This document shows, in pieces, positions 22,416 through 31,058 of a stretch of DNA of 53,871 nucleotides (the first letter of the stretch is position 1; the number at the start of each line of letters is the position of its first letter). The notes under the pieces are model-generated. The model ran no database searches, was not told the DNA's origin, and saw nothing but the letters and a program-made list of their open reading frames with translations. The DNA comes from CAZXCG01 sp964639205 (lineage in GTDB: Bacteria; Bacillota; Clostridia; Oscillospirales; Acutalibacteraceae): the NCBI GenBank assembly GCA_964639205.1, contig CAZXCG010000006.1, forward strand, positions 1-53,871, given 5' to 3'. Position numbers and translations under genes: made by a program.

Positions 22416-22649
22416 ATGGATAATTCAAAAAGTCTTTGCGATCTGTCTCCGGGGCAAAGCGCAAGAGTTAAAAAGCTTACGGCAACAGGCAGCATCAGAA
22501 GGCGGCTTCTCGACATAGGGCTTATTGAAAACACAAAGGTGGAATGTATCGGCAGGAGCCCGTCTGGCGATCCAACCGCATTTTTAATCCGGGGAGCCGT
22601 AATTGCAATCCGCAGCGAGGATTGCTCGAATATCCTTATATATTCTTAA
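22416..22649 (+). CDS. feoA: Ferrous iron transport protein FeoA
   Basis: This 77-residue SH3-like cytoplasmic protein assists FeoB in Fe2+ uptake. It has SLCDLSPGQSARVKKLTATG at the N-terminus, RRRLLDIGLIENTKVECIG in the middle and GAVIAIRSEDCSNILI at the end, all typical of FeoA. The start ATG 22416 follows AGAGGTGCAGTC; a GTG twelve bases earlier overlaps that site. It is 51 bp upstream of feoB, and repeat copy H ends just before it. Confidence 0.93.
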   Translation: MDNSKSLCDLSPGQSARVKKLTATGSIRRRLLDIGLIENTKVECIGRSPSGDPTAFLIRGAVIAIRSEDCSNILIYS

Positions 22650-22700
22650 GGCTTAAAATAAACTACGCCGTAATAAAACTTATTCCGTGGGGGTGTGCGA

Positions 22701-24845
22701 ATGGGGCTGACAAAGAATTCCGTCGGAAAAAACGCCGTTGACTCCGAGCTTGAAATCCGCCGCAGGTCGCCTGACGACAGAATAATCGCACTTGCGGGAA
22801 ATCCCAATGTGGGCAAAAGCACGCTTTTTAACAATTTGACCGGAATGAATCAGCATACCGGGAACTGGCCGGGAAAAACCGTAAGCAACGCTCAGGGCAA
22901 TTGCGAGAGCAAAAAGCATACGTATACTTTTGTTGATATTCCGGGAACATATTCTCTGATGGCTCACTCCGCCGAGGAAGAAATAGCAAGAAATTTTATT
23001 TGCTTTTCCGAGCCGGACGCCGTGGTTGTCGTATGCGACGCGACAGTAATGGAACGAAATTTAAATTTAGTGCTGCAAACATTGGAAATATCAAGCAAAG
23101 TTCTTATATGTGTAAATCTTTTAGACGAGGCTAAGCGAAAAAACATAACGGTTGATTTAAAAGCAATCTCCGACAAGCTCGGAGTTCCGGTTGTGGGAAC
23201 GGTTGCGCGCAAGAAGAAAAGTCTCGGTGAATTTTTGGATTGTCTGGATAATCTGACAGACGGAAAAACAGTATGCACTCCGCTGCACGTTAAATACGTT
23301 AAACCGATAGAAGACGCCATAGCCGTTATGGAGCCTGTTGTAAAAGCAAAAACCGGAGAAAAAATAAATTCACGCTGGCTAAGCCTGAAGCTGCTTGACT
23401 ACGATGAGTCTCTTGGCAGAGAGTTAAAAAAATATTTCGGATTTGACGTAATTAACGACCGGGAAATAAGCGCGGCTCTTGAAAAGGCTTTTAAAATTCT
23501 TGACCTTGCCGGAATTAACAGCGGCAATATTAAGGACAAAACCGTTGCCTGCATTGTGCTTACATCGGAAGATATATGCAACGAAGCGGTACGATGCAGC
23601 AAAAGCGCTTACAATGACGCAGACCGCAAAATTGACAAAATTATTACCGGAAGACGTATCGGCCGGCCGCTTATGATAGCCCTTTTGGCGTTGGTTTTCT
23701 GGCTGACGATTTCCGGCTCAAATTATCCGTCTGACCTTATTGCACGCGGACTGTTTTATATTCAGGATAAGCTTACCGAGCTGTTTAACTTCCTAAACGC
23801 TCCTCAATGGCTGCATGGAATGTTGGTTCTGGGAGTATACCGCGTGGTTGCGTGGGTGGTATCGGTTATGCTTCCGCCTATGGCAATTTTCTTTCCGTTG
23901 TTTACTCTTTTGGAGGACGTCGGGTATCTGCCGAGAGTTGCATATAATCTCGATAAACCGTTTAAAAAATGCAGTGCCTGCGGCAAGCAGGCTTTGACTG
24001 CCTGTATGGGGTTCGGGTGCAATGCCGCCGGCGTGGTGGGCTGCCGTATTATAGATTCGCCGCGTGAACGGCTTATCGCGGTTATAACCAACTCCTTTGT
24101 ACCCTGCAACGGGAGATTCCCGGGACTTACAGCGATTATAACCATGTTTTTTATCGGGACGGCGGGCGCGTTTTATAAAACCGTTGTTCCCGCTTTGATT
24201 CTTACCGGAATAATTGTATTTTCCGTTTTGATGACTCTTGCGGCTTCAAAGTTTTTGTCCAAAACATTCCTTAAAGGAGTGGCATCGTCGTTTACGCTTG
24301 AGCTTCCGCCCTACCGCAGACCTCAAATCGGCAAAGTGATAATCCGCTCGATTTTTGACCGCACACTTTTTGTATTGGGGCGCGCTGTAAGCGCGGCCGC
24401 TCCCGCGGGACTGATAATTTGGTTGATGGCGAATGTGACCGTCGGCAGCGGTACGCTGCTTTCTGCGTGCTCGGGCTTTTTGGATCCGTTCGCACGTCTG
24501 CTGGGACTGGACGGTATAATTTTAATGGCGTTTATTCTCGGCTTCCCCGCAAATGAAATAGTTTTCCCGATTATCCTTATGGGATATTTGGCTCAGGGTA
24601 CGCTCGGCAATATTCAGGATCTCAGCGCCGTACACTCAATTTTGGTACAAAACGGCTGGACCTGGATAACGGCAATTTGCACAATGATTTTTTCACTTAT
24701 GCATTGGCCATGCTCAACCACGGTGCTGACAATAAAAAAGGAAACCGGAAGCCTGAAATGGACGGCTGCGTCAATTTTGCTGCCCGCACTCTGCGGAATG
24801 ATAATTTGCCTTCTGTTTAACTTTACCGCGAAGCTGTTGTCTTAA
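22701..24845 (+). CDS. feoB: Ferrous iron transporter FeoB
   Basis: The 714-residue protein is the GTPase-coupled Fe2+ importer. The G domain has G1 GNPNVGKST (33-41), G3 DIPGTYSL and G4-like VNLLDEAKR, followed by a helical GDI-like region. The membrane part has two Gate domains and a conserved MGFGCNAAGVVGCRI, with Cys residues near CSACGKQALTACMGFGCN (putative iron path). The start ATG 22701 is behind GTGGGGGTGTGCGA. Both FeoA and FeoB are complete, no FeoC is seen, and the gene ends in a terminator shared with the convergent oadA-like gene. Confidence 0.97.
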   Translation: MGLTKNSVGKNAVDSELEIRRRSPDDRIIALAGNPNVGKSTLFNNLTGMNQHTGNWPGKTVSNAQGNCESKKHTYTFVDIPGTYSLMAHSAEEEIARNFICFSEPDAVVVVCDATVMERNLNLVLQTLEISSKVLICVNLLDEAKRKNITVDLKAISDKLGVPVVGTVARKKKSLGEFLDCLDNLTDGKTVCTPLHVKYVKPIEDAIAVMEPVVKAKTGEKINSRWLSLKLLDYDESLGRELKKYFGFDVINDREISAALEKAFKILDLAGINSGNIKDKTVACIVLTSEDICNEAVRCSKSAYNDADRKIDKIITGRRIGRPLMIALLALVFWLTISGSNYPSDLIARGLFYIQDKLTELFNFLNAPQWLHGMLVLGVYRVVAWVVSVMLPPMAIFFPLFTLLEDVGYLPRVAYNLDKPFKKCSACGKQALTACMGFGCNAAGVVGCRIIDSPRERLIAVITNSFVPCNGRFPGLTAIITMFFIGTAGAFYKTVVPALILTGIIVFSVLMTLAASKFLSKTFLKGVASSFTLELPPYRRPQIGKVIIRSIFDRTLFVLGRAVSAAAPAGLIIWLMANVTVGSGTLLSACSGFLDPFARLLGLDGIILMAFILGFPANEIVFPIILMGYLAQGTLGNIQDLSAVHSILVQNGWTWITAICTMIFSLMHWPCSTTVLTIKKETGSLKWTAASILLPALCGMIICLLFNFTAKLLS

Positions 24846-24864
24846 ATGGCTTGAAAATAACGCG

Positions 24865-24905
24865 AAAAAACCTAACGGGCTTAAAAAGCTTACGTTAGGT
24901 TTTTG
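24865..24905. terminator. Bidirectional terminator between feoB and the OadA-like gene
   Basis: CCTAACG (24871-24877) pairs with CGTTAGG (24893-24899) with additional AAGCTT pairing in the loop. Runs of A on the left and T on the right give T-tracts on both strands. Confidence 0.88.
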
Positions 24906-24925
24906 ATTATTTAAATAATTTTAAA

Positions 24926-26329
24926 TCAAACGGGATGAATTCCGTTTACTTTGTCGTATTTTTCCGAATTTATACCAAGGCGCGCGTTCTTCCTTTTTTC
25001 AAAGAAATCGGATGCGACCTTTGGAAACTGAGCGTAGGAAAGCACGTCTTCCTCCTGCTCAATATATTCCGCCGGTATTTCGGCGCGGAGCTTTTCAAGC
25101 TCAGGCTCGAGCAAGTCGGCTGGGCGGCAATCAACAGGCTTCATATCGCCTATTATTTGTTTGCGGAACTCGGGATCTATTGGCATGGGCGTTGTTCCGT
25201 ATTTGCCCGCAACCAAATCCTTGAATTCGTTGGTACACATCTTGTAGCGCTCGCCGGTTATAACGTTGAACACAGCCTGTGTGCCCACTATTTGAGAAGT
25301 GGGCGTAACAAGCGGAGGATATCCCGAATCCTTCCTTACGCGCGGAACCTCCTGAAGTACGGCGGAAAGCTGATTCTCCTTACCTGCCTGCTTAAGCTGT
25401 GAAAGCAGGTTTGAAAGCATACCTCCGGGCACCTGGTAAATAAGGGCGTTGGCGTCGGCAGCAAGCATTTTGGGATCAAGCAGACCGTTCTTGATGTATT
25501 TTTCGCGCAGAGTCATAAAATACTCGCGGATTTCGGTAAGCTTTACAAGGTCAATTCCCGTGTCGTATTCCGTCCCCCGCAGAGCGGCTACCATGGATTC
25601 GGTAGGGGCGTGAGAAGTACCGAGAGCGAGCGGGCTTATGGCAGTGTCTATAATGTCGGCGCCGGCCTCAATACCCTTAAGCAGACACATAGAAGCCAGA
25701 CCGGAAGTATAGTGCGTGTGAAGCTGCACCGGAATATCGACAACCTTCTTAATATCGCGAACAAGACTTTCGGCGGCATAAGGAGTAAGCAAAGCCGCCA
25801 TATCCTTAATGCAAATGGAATCCGCACCGGCATTGGCAATCCTTTTGGCATATTCAACGTAGTATTCGTTTGTAAACACCGGACCTGTGGTATAGCTTAT
25901 TGCCACCTGAGCGTGGGCTCCCTCTTTTTTTGCAGCATTAATAGCCGTCTGAAGGTTTTTAATATCGTTGAGAGCGTCAAAAATTCTGATAATATCTATA
26001 CCGTTTGCAACGGAGCGCTGAACAAAATATTCGAGAACATCGTCAGCATAATGGCGGTAACCAAGCATATTCTGACCGCGGAAAAGCATTTGAAGCTTTG
26101 TATTCGGGCAATGCTTGCGGATTATTCGCAGACGCTCCCAGGGATCTTCGTTAAGATAACGCAGGCAGCTGTCAAAGGTCGCTCCGCCCCAACATTCAAG
26201 CGAGTAGAAGCCGACTTTATCAAGCTTATCCAAAACAGGAAGCATATCTTCCGTGGTCATCCTTGTCGCGATTAAGGATTGGTGCGCGTCGCGCAGAGCG
26301 GTTTCGGTAATTTTAATTTGTTTTGCCAT
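24926..26329 (-). CDS. oadA: Carboxyltransferase subunit, OadA / transcarboxylase 5S-like
   Basis: The 467-residue protein is a pyruvate/oxaloacetate carboxyltransferase domain protein without a biotin domain. It begins with ETALRDAHQSLIATRM and has ECWGGATFDSCLRYL, the metal-binding QLHTHYTSGLA, VPGGMLSNLLSQLKQ and a C-terminal conserved CarbTF region (PIDPEFRKQIIGD). It transfers CO2 between biotin and pyruvate or oxaloacetate. In a sodium-pump decarboxylase it would need a membrane beta subunit, which is absent here. With the carrier and carboxyltransferase genes upstream (33 and 39 bp gaps), it resembles the 5S subunit of transcarboxylase. The start is behind GGAAGAACGACATTCA. Confidence 0.88.
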   Translation of the reverse strand: MAKQIKITETALRDAHQSLIATRMTTEDMLPVLDKLDKVGFYSLECWGGATFDSCLRYLNEDPWERLRIIRKHCPNTKLQMLFRGQNMLGYRHYADDVLEYFVQRSVANGIDIIRIFDALNDIKNLQTAINAAKKEGAHAQVAISYTTGPVFTNEYYVEYAKRIANAGADSICIKDMAALLTPYAAESLVRDIKKVVDIPVQLHTHYTSGLASMCLLKGIEAGADIIDTAISPLALGTSHAPTESMVAALRGTEYDTGIDLVKLTEIREYFMTLREKYIKNGLLDPKMLAADANALIYQVPGGMLSNLLSQLKQAGKENQLSAVLQEVPRVRKDSGYPPLVTPTSQIVGTQAVFNVITGERYKMCTNEFKDLVAGKYGTTPMPIDPEFRKQIIGDMKPVDCRPADLLEPELEKLRAEIPAEYIEQEEDVLSYAQFPKVASDFFEKRKNARLGINSEKYDKVNGIHPV

Positions 26330-26362
26330 TGAATGTCGTTCTTCCTTTCAGCAGCTTTGAAA

Positions 26363-26731
26363 TCAGTCGAGAGTAAGCAGCGTTTTGCCTGAATCTACTG
26401 TTTCTCCCTTTGAGCAATTTACGGAAACAACCGTGCCGTCCTGAGGCGCACAGATTTCATTTTCCATTTTCATAGCTTCAAGCACAATGAGCACGTCGCC
26501 CCTTTTAACGCTCTGACCCTTGTTAACAGCAACCGAAACAACGGTTCCCGGCATGGGAGCGTCTATTTTAATATTTCCCTGTCCGGAGGATGCTGCCGGA
26601 GCTGCGGCTGCGGGCGCCGAGGGCGCAGGCGCGGCGGCAGGAGCCTTAACAGCGGAAGCGGCGGACGAGTCCAGTTCTTCCACAACTACGTCATATGCAG
26701 TACCGTTGACGGTGATTCTGAGGTTTTTCAT
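26363..26731 (-). CDS. Biotin carboxyl carrier protein
   Basis: The 122-residue protein has a short N-terminal strand (NLRITVNGTAYDVVVEEL), an Ala/Pro linker (about 25-50) and a biotinyl domain from about residue 53. EAMKMEN carries the biotin-accepting lysine at residue 88. It shuttles CO2 between the two carboxyltransferase subunits encoded on either side. The size matches GcdC/MmdC or the transcarboxylase 1.3S subunit rather than fatty-acid AccB. The start follows AAAAGGAGTTAAAACAAATT. Confidence 0.92.
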   Translation of the reverse strand: MKNLRITVNGTAYDVVVEELDSSAASAVKAPAAAPAPSAPAAAAPAASSGQGNIKIDAPMPGTVVSVAVNKGQSVKRGDVLIVLEAMKMENEICAPQDGTVVSVNCSKGETVDSGKTLLTLD

Positions 26732-26770
26732 AATTTGTTTTAACTCCTTTTACGGTAATTTCGATTATTT

Positions 26771-28081
26771 TTAAATAGTGGAATGCTTTTTAGCCAGTGT
26801 GGGAACACGCTTTGAGGAAAGCATATCGAGCGCTGCAATCAGCTTTGCGCGCAGATTATCGAAAGTTACTATATCTTCAACATATCCTTCCTCGGCCGCC
26901 TTAAATGCACTGAGGTTTTCCGCGGCAAATTTTTCGGCGGCGCTCTTTTGTTCCTTGGGCGGGACGTTCATTTTTTCCGGAGCTATAACGGCTGCGGTAG
27001 CCTCAACTCCAATCGGGGAAATCACCGCGTCCGCAAGAGCCAATGTAAGATCGGTTGAAGCGCCGGTTCCCGCCATTGCAATATAAACCGCGCCGACAGC
27101 CGTACCCGAAACTACCGAAATTTTAACATTCGTAGCCTCAGCATATGCGGCGGTTACCTTTGAAGCGCTTTTGAGAGACGCAAAGCCGGTGCTGTCTACT
27201 ATACTTATAACGGGAATCGAGAACGCGTCGCAAAAACGGACAAATCCCGCGATTTTATTCGCCGCCGGGCAGTCGATTTCAGCACCCTTTGTGCCGACTA
27301 TTCCCACTGCTGTGCCGTTTATTCTCGCAAAGGAGGTCGCCGCATTCTTTCCGAAATCCTTATAAACCTCGAGCAACGAATCCGCGTCGGCTATTTTTGC
27401 CGCCGGACAGCTGCCGTCTGCGGCAGGTTCGACCTCGAAAGCCGCCGGAGCAATACTGAGGTTATTTTCGGGGAGAAGCGTAACAAGCCGTCTTGCCTTT
27501 TCGACCGCATCCTGTGCGTCCTCGGCAATCAACGCCGCTACTCCCTTTTCGGCATTATGCCGCCAATCGGAATTCCCGCCCATAATATCAAGTGAAAGCT
27601 GTGCTTTTTTGCTCATTATAACAAAGTCCGCATTTGTTGCCGCAACCGCTCCCGTACCGAGGCAGGTTCCGAGAATAACGGAAATTTGCGGAACAACGCC
27701 GGACAGTCTGCCGCTTAAATTAAGCATTGTGCCGTAAGCTGCAAGCAGTGCGTTGCCCTGACGCAGTCTGCCGCCCACGCTGTCGTAAAAACCAACAATC
27801 GGCTCGCCCGTTTTAAGCGCAAGGTCATAGAGCTTTTTAAGCTTTGCTGCCTGTGCCCGGCTCATTGCGCCGCCGCATACGTCGCTGTTCTGTGCAAACG
27901 CGTAAACCGGCAGTCCTTCAACCGTACCGTACCCGGCGACGGCCTCGGCATAGTTATCGTCTGATTTTGCAAAAGGGTCAATTTCAAAAAAAGTATCCTC
28001 ATCAAAAAAATCCGAAAGGATTTTATATGCTGAGGAGGCGTCTATTTCAGCCCTTGCCTGAGTTATTTTTTCAACACTCAT
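26771..28081 (-). CDS. Divergent acyl-CoA carboxyltransferase subunit (MmdA/12S-like)
   Basis: At 436 residues it is shorter than typical MmdA or 12S proteins (about 500-520); the N-terminal 40-60 residues are missing. The crotonase-like double domain is visible: FFEIDPFAKSDDNYAEAVAG and GYGTVEGLPVYAFAQ near the start, VGFYDSVGGRLRQG, GTCLGTGAVAAT in the first oxyanion region, and GTAVGAVYIAMAGTG in the second domain. The first oxyanion loop lacks the usual GGAVYSPA pattern, so the substrate may differ from methylmalonyl-CoA. It is the first gene of a three-gene operon, with a promoter at 28154-28182. Confidence 0.78.
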   Translation of the reverse strand: MSVEKITQARAEIDASSAYKILSDFFDEDTFFEIDPFAKSDDNYAEAVAGYGTVEGLPVYAFAQNSDVCGGAMSRAQAAKLKKLYDLALKTGEPIVGFYDSVGGRLRQGNALLAAYGTMLNLSGRLSGVVPQISVILGTCLGTGAVAATNADFVIMSKKAQLSLDIMGGNSDWRHNAEKGVAALIAEDAQDAVEKARRLVTLLPENNLSIAPAAFEVEPAADGSCPAAKIADADSLLEVYKDFGKNAATSFARINGTAVGIVGTKGAEIDCPAANKIAGFVRFCDAFSIPVISIVDSTGFASLKSASKVTAAYAEATNVKISVVSGTAVGAVYIAMAGTGASTDLTLALADAVISPIGVEATAAVIAPEKMNVPPKEQKSAAEKFAAENLSAFKAAEEGYVEDIVTFDNLRAKLIAALDMLSSKRVPTLAKKHSTI

Positions 28082-28153
28082 TTAAAGTCCTCCGTTTAGA
28101 TTTTTTCGGAAGCATTTGTATAAAATAACAAAACTCCAAATTTCCACAAATAC

Positions 28154-28182
28154 ATTATATTAGAAAATTTTGTAAAATACAA
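28154..28182 (-). promoter_or_regulatory. Sigma-A promoter of the carboxyltransferase operon
   Basis: On the minus strand TTGTAT (28182-28177) and TATAAT (28159-28154) are 17 bases apart, about 70 bases before the start at 28081. It lies between the operon and the upstream scp cluster, which shares the strand. Confidence 0.75.
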
Positions 28183-28195
28183 GACCAAATGTACT

Positions 28196-28582
28196 TCAAA
28201 AGCAATTTTTACGCAATTTGAATAATTGTGTAAGATTAATCGATAAATAATTATCAAATTCTTTAAAATCAAACTGTTTTAAAAGAGGATAGTACTCTTC
28301 TTTTTCACAGCACACAAGATATAAATTACGGTTAAGCGCGTATGAACCGGCGGCACGCAGAATAGCGTCTGCGTCGGCATAATGTGCGGGATCCGCCTTT
28401 TGCGAAAGATCAAAGCCGCGGATCGAAAAACCTATTATAAAAAGGCAATCGTCGCGCTGTTCCACAACTATATGCCCGACCTCGCGTCCGCCGCTTTTGG
28501 AGACAAGCAGCGCGGCGTTTTCGGTTTTCGGATTATATGACGCGATAAGTTTGGGGTTATCCTCCGGCAAAATTGTAAGCAT
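28196..28582 (-). CDS. Unknown protein, possible acetyltransferase-like fold
   Basis: The 128-residue protein has an alternating strand/helix pattern: AALLVSKSGGREVGHIVVEQ, CLFIIGFSIRGFD, ADAILRAAGSYALNRN, LYLVCCEKEEYYPLL. This suggests a GNAT-like or related alpha/beta fold, but the acetyl-CoA loop (Q/RxxGxG/A) is not evident. I chose ATG 28582, with GAAAGGG upstream, over the longer frame that overlaps rluB. It is the last gene of the scp-dac-rluB cluster, 37 bp behind rluB. Confidence 0.55.
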   Translation of the reverse strand: MLTILPEDNPKLIASYNPKTENAALLVSKSGGREVGHIVVEQRDDCLFIIGFSIRGFDLSQKADPAHYADADAILRAAGSYALNRNLYLVCCEKEEYYPLLKQFDFKEFDNYLSINLTQLFKLRKNCF

Positions 28583-28619
28583 AGTATAAATATTCCCTTT
28601 CAAACTCAAATTTAACTGC

Positions 28620-29369
28620 TCAACGCAAACGCGGAAAATCAAGATCGGAGGTAAGCTTTTTAACTTCCTCCGGCGTTAAGTCTCTCCATTTACCGGGTCG
28701 GAGCATACCCATTTTTAGCTGTCCTATCGCCGTACGTTTTAAACGCGCCGTCTCAAGACCTAATTTTTCGCACATTTTACGTATTTGACGGTTGCGCCCT
28801 TCACGAAGAACAATTTCGAGAACGGCGCGTCCTTCCTGCTTTTTAACAACTCTAACCTCCGCCGGCGCCGTTTTGCGTCCGTCGATTTCCACTCCTGTTT
28901 CCATGGAAATAATCTGTTCCTCGTTAATGGATGGTCGAACGGTAACACGATATACCTTGCAGACATGTTTTTTGGGGTGCATAATGCGGTTTGCAAAGTC
29001 GCCGTCGTTTGTCATTATAAGCATTCCCTCCGAATCTCTGTCCAATCTGCCTACCGGAAAGAGCCGTACGCCCGCGTCCTTTACCAAATCGGCAACGCAT
29101 TTGCGCCCCTTTTCGTCCTTCATTGTGGTAACAAAGCCGCGCGGCTTGTTAAGCATTATATAGCGATATTTCGGTTTTGTCCCCGCCGTAACGCGCTTGC
29201 CCAGAACATATATTTTATCCTTGCATGGATTCGCCTTATCTCCCAATTCGGCAATTCGGCCGTTTACCTTAACCTTGCCGGCAGCAATCAGCTCCTCGCT
29301 TTTACGGCGTGAAGCCACGCCGCTTTCCGCAAGAAGCTTTTGAAGTCTGATTTTTGTATTTTGAGGCAT
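28620..29369 (-). CDS. rluB: rRNA pseudouridine synthase, RsuA/RluB family
   Basis: The 249-residue enzyme isomerises a uridine in rRNA, probably U2605 of 23S rRNA by family. It has an N-terminal S4 RNA-binding domain (RLQKLLAESGVASRRKSEEL), then NKPRGFVTTMKD and the catalytic GRLDRDSEGML with Asp110, and REGRNRQIRKMCEKLG near the end. The start ATG 29369 lies behind AAAGGAATTAAAACT; the upstream frame overlaps dacF. The position after dacF and scpAB is the conserved Firmicute order. Confidence 0.94.
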   Translation of the reverse strand: MPQNTKIRLQKLLAESGVASRRKSEELIAAGKVKVNGRIAELGDKANPCKDKIYVLGKRVTAGTKPKYRYIMLNKPRGFVTTMKDEKGRKCVADLVKDAGVRLFPVGRLDRDSEGMLIMTNDGDFANRIMHPKKHVCKVYRVTVRPSINEEQIISMETGVEIDGRKTAPAEVRVVKKQEGRAVLEIVLREGRNRQIRKMCEKLGLETARLKRTAIGQLKMGMLRPGKWRDLTPEEVKKLTSDLDFPRLR

Positions 29370-29382
29370 AGTTTTAATTCCT

Positions 29383-30534
29383 TTATTTTTCGTTTCCCGA
29401 AAAAAATTCGAGAAGGGATTTCCTGATTTTTGACGGTAAATTCGGTTCATACAGCCCGACGCTTCTGTCTGCGCAAAGCAAGGAATACGCTATTTCTTCG
29501 CCGTTGAGCATATAAGAAATTCTGCCGTACGGCAGTTTAATTCCCACAGGAGCTTCCAAAGACTTTGGAGCCGTAACCACTCGCCGTACATTTGCGCGTT
29601 CCCCGGCTTTAATGACCGCATGTACCGAAAACGGCGAATAAAGATTTACATGTAAATCCCCCGCTGCGTTTGTAACGGGAATTTCCAATACCTCCGAGCT
29701 GTCGTCGGCGGTAAATAATTCAAGCTGCGAAAAACCGTATTCGAACATAGCTATATGGTCGTTCCAGTCGTTTTTGTCGTTCATAGTGACGGCTATAAGC
29801 ATAATACCGTCCTTTTCCGCCGCTGTTACAAGGCAGCGTCCCGCCGAAAGCGTATAGCCTGTTTTTCCTCCCACGCAGTACCGATACATGGAGAGCAGCT
29901 TGTTATGATTGGCATATGTAACGGATTTATTATACGGTTCAATAAAATTTACCGTCGCCGACTTTTGCGACGTAATTTCGGCAAAATCCGGGTTCTCCAT
30001 CGCATAAGACATAAGAACAGCCAAGTCGCGGGCGGTAGAATAATGATTCTCATCGTCAAGACCGCTGGGATTCATAAAGTGGGTGCCGGTCATTTCGAGC
30101 TGCCGCGCGCGGCTGTTCATAAGCTGAGCAAACCCTTCCAAGCTGCCTTCAAGACCGATGGCGATAGCATTGGCGGAATCGTTGCCGGAGACAAGCATCA
30201 TTCCCTGCGCGAGCGAGCGGAGAGTCAATGTATCTCCTTCGTTAAGGTACATTGAGCTGCCTTCGGCTGTCATCTCCGCAGTGAACGTAATCTCCCGCTC
30301 ATACTCCGAGCTTGCCTCCAAAGCAAGCAGCGCGGTCATAATTTTGGTAGTGCTTGCAGGCTTCATACGTTTATCGCAGTCTTTTTCAAAAATAACCTCA
30401 GAATTATTTGCACAATACAAAACTGCTGTTTCGGCGGAAATTACAGGCTCGGCGCTTTCTTCGGCGGCTGCGGTAAAACAGACCGCCAAAGAAATCATCA
30501 GCGAAAGGGGAAAGCAGACAAATTTTAATCTCAT
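29383..30534 (-). CDS. dacF: D-alanyl-D-alanine carboxypeptidase, DacF/DacB-like
   Basis: The 383-residue penicillin-binding protein trims the terminal D-Ala from peptidoglycan stem peptides outside the membrane. It has a signal peptide (about 1-24, FTAAAEES). The active-site motifs are STTK (Ser61, Lys64), SGN (116-118, LVSGNDSAN) and KTG in VGGKTGYTLSAGRC. A C-terminal beta domain and a short basic tail follow, which may bind the membrane. The start ATG 30534 is behind GAGGTGATTTCG. In Bacillus, related genes near scpAB act in spore cortex synthesis; location next to ytfJ suggests the same here. Confidence 0.93.
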   Translation of the reverse strand: MRLKFVCFPLSLMISLAVCFTAAAEESAEPVISAETAVLYCANNSEVIFEKDCDKRMKPASTTKIMTALLALEASSEYEREITFTAEMTAEGSSMYLNEGDTLTLRSLAQGMMLVSGNDSANAIAIGLEGSLEGFAQLMNSRARQLEMTGTHFMNPSGLDDENHYSTARDLAVLMSYAMENPDFAEITSQKSATVNFIEPYNKSVTYANHNKLLSMYRYCVGGKTGYTLSAGRCLVTAAEKDGIMLIAVTMNDKNDWNDHIAMFEYGFSQLELFTADDSSEVLEIPVTNAAGDLHVNLYSPFSVHAVIKAGERANVRRVVTAPKSLEAPVGIKLPYGRISYMLNGEEIAYSLLCADRSVGLYEPNLPSKIRKSLLEFFSGNEK

Positions 30535-30615
30535 CGAAATCACCTCATATATACATATGAGAGAAACTCGGAAGTTAAAACAAGCCTGTTCGGCAATTAA
30601 ACCGTTTGCTTAAGG

Positions 30616-31032
30616 TTAAATCCGGGGATCCTCGATTTTTATATCGTCATCGGCAGCAGGCTTTTTTTCCTTCTTAAAAAGCGAGGAAACCTTATCGATA
30701 ACCTCCGGCACCATATTGATAACGCGGTCAAAGGAGCCGTCGCAGCTTTCCATATTAATGAACCTTACCTCTTCGCCGGAAACAACAAGAAAGCCTATCG
30801 GCGAAATTGAAACCCCCGCTCCGCTGCCGCCGCCGAAGCAATCTTTCCCCTCTTTTTTAGCTGGAAAATCGCCGCCGCCGGCCGCAAATCCGTAAGAAAC
30901 CTTGGAAACCGGTATAACGGTAGTGCCATCGGGAGTAGTTATAGGATCTCCTATTATTGTATTTACATCTACCATTTCTTTGATTTTTTGCATGGTTGTT
31001 TCCATAAGACCGTTTATCGGATGTTCGCTCAT
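30616..31032 (-). CDS. ytfJ: Sporulation protein YtfJ (GerW family)
   Basis: The 138-residue protein matches the GerW family: NGLMETTMQKIKEMVDVNTI, GDPITTPDGTTVIPVSKVSY, a Gly-rich GGGSGAGVSISPIGFLVV and DRVINMVPEVIDKV. In Bacillus it is made in the forespore and affects germination. There is no signal peptide. The start ATG 31032 is behind AAAGGAGTTTTTATA. It lies 26 bp after the DUF2953 gene and 81 bp before dacF, as in many clostridia. Confidence 0.94.
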   Translation of the reverse strand: MSEHPINGLMETTMQKIKEMVDVNTIIGDPITTPDGTTVIPVSKVSYGFAAGGGDFPAKKEGKDCFGGGSGAGVSISPIGFLVVSGEEVRFINMESCDGSFDRVINMVPEVIDKVSSLFKKEKKPAADDDIKIEDPRI

Positions 31033-31058
31033 TATAAAAACTCCTTTTTTCGGCAAAG

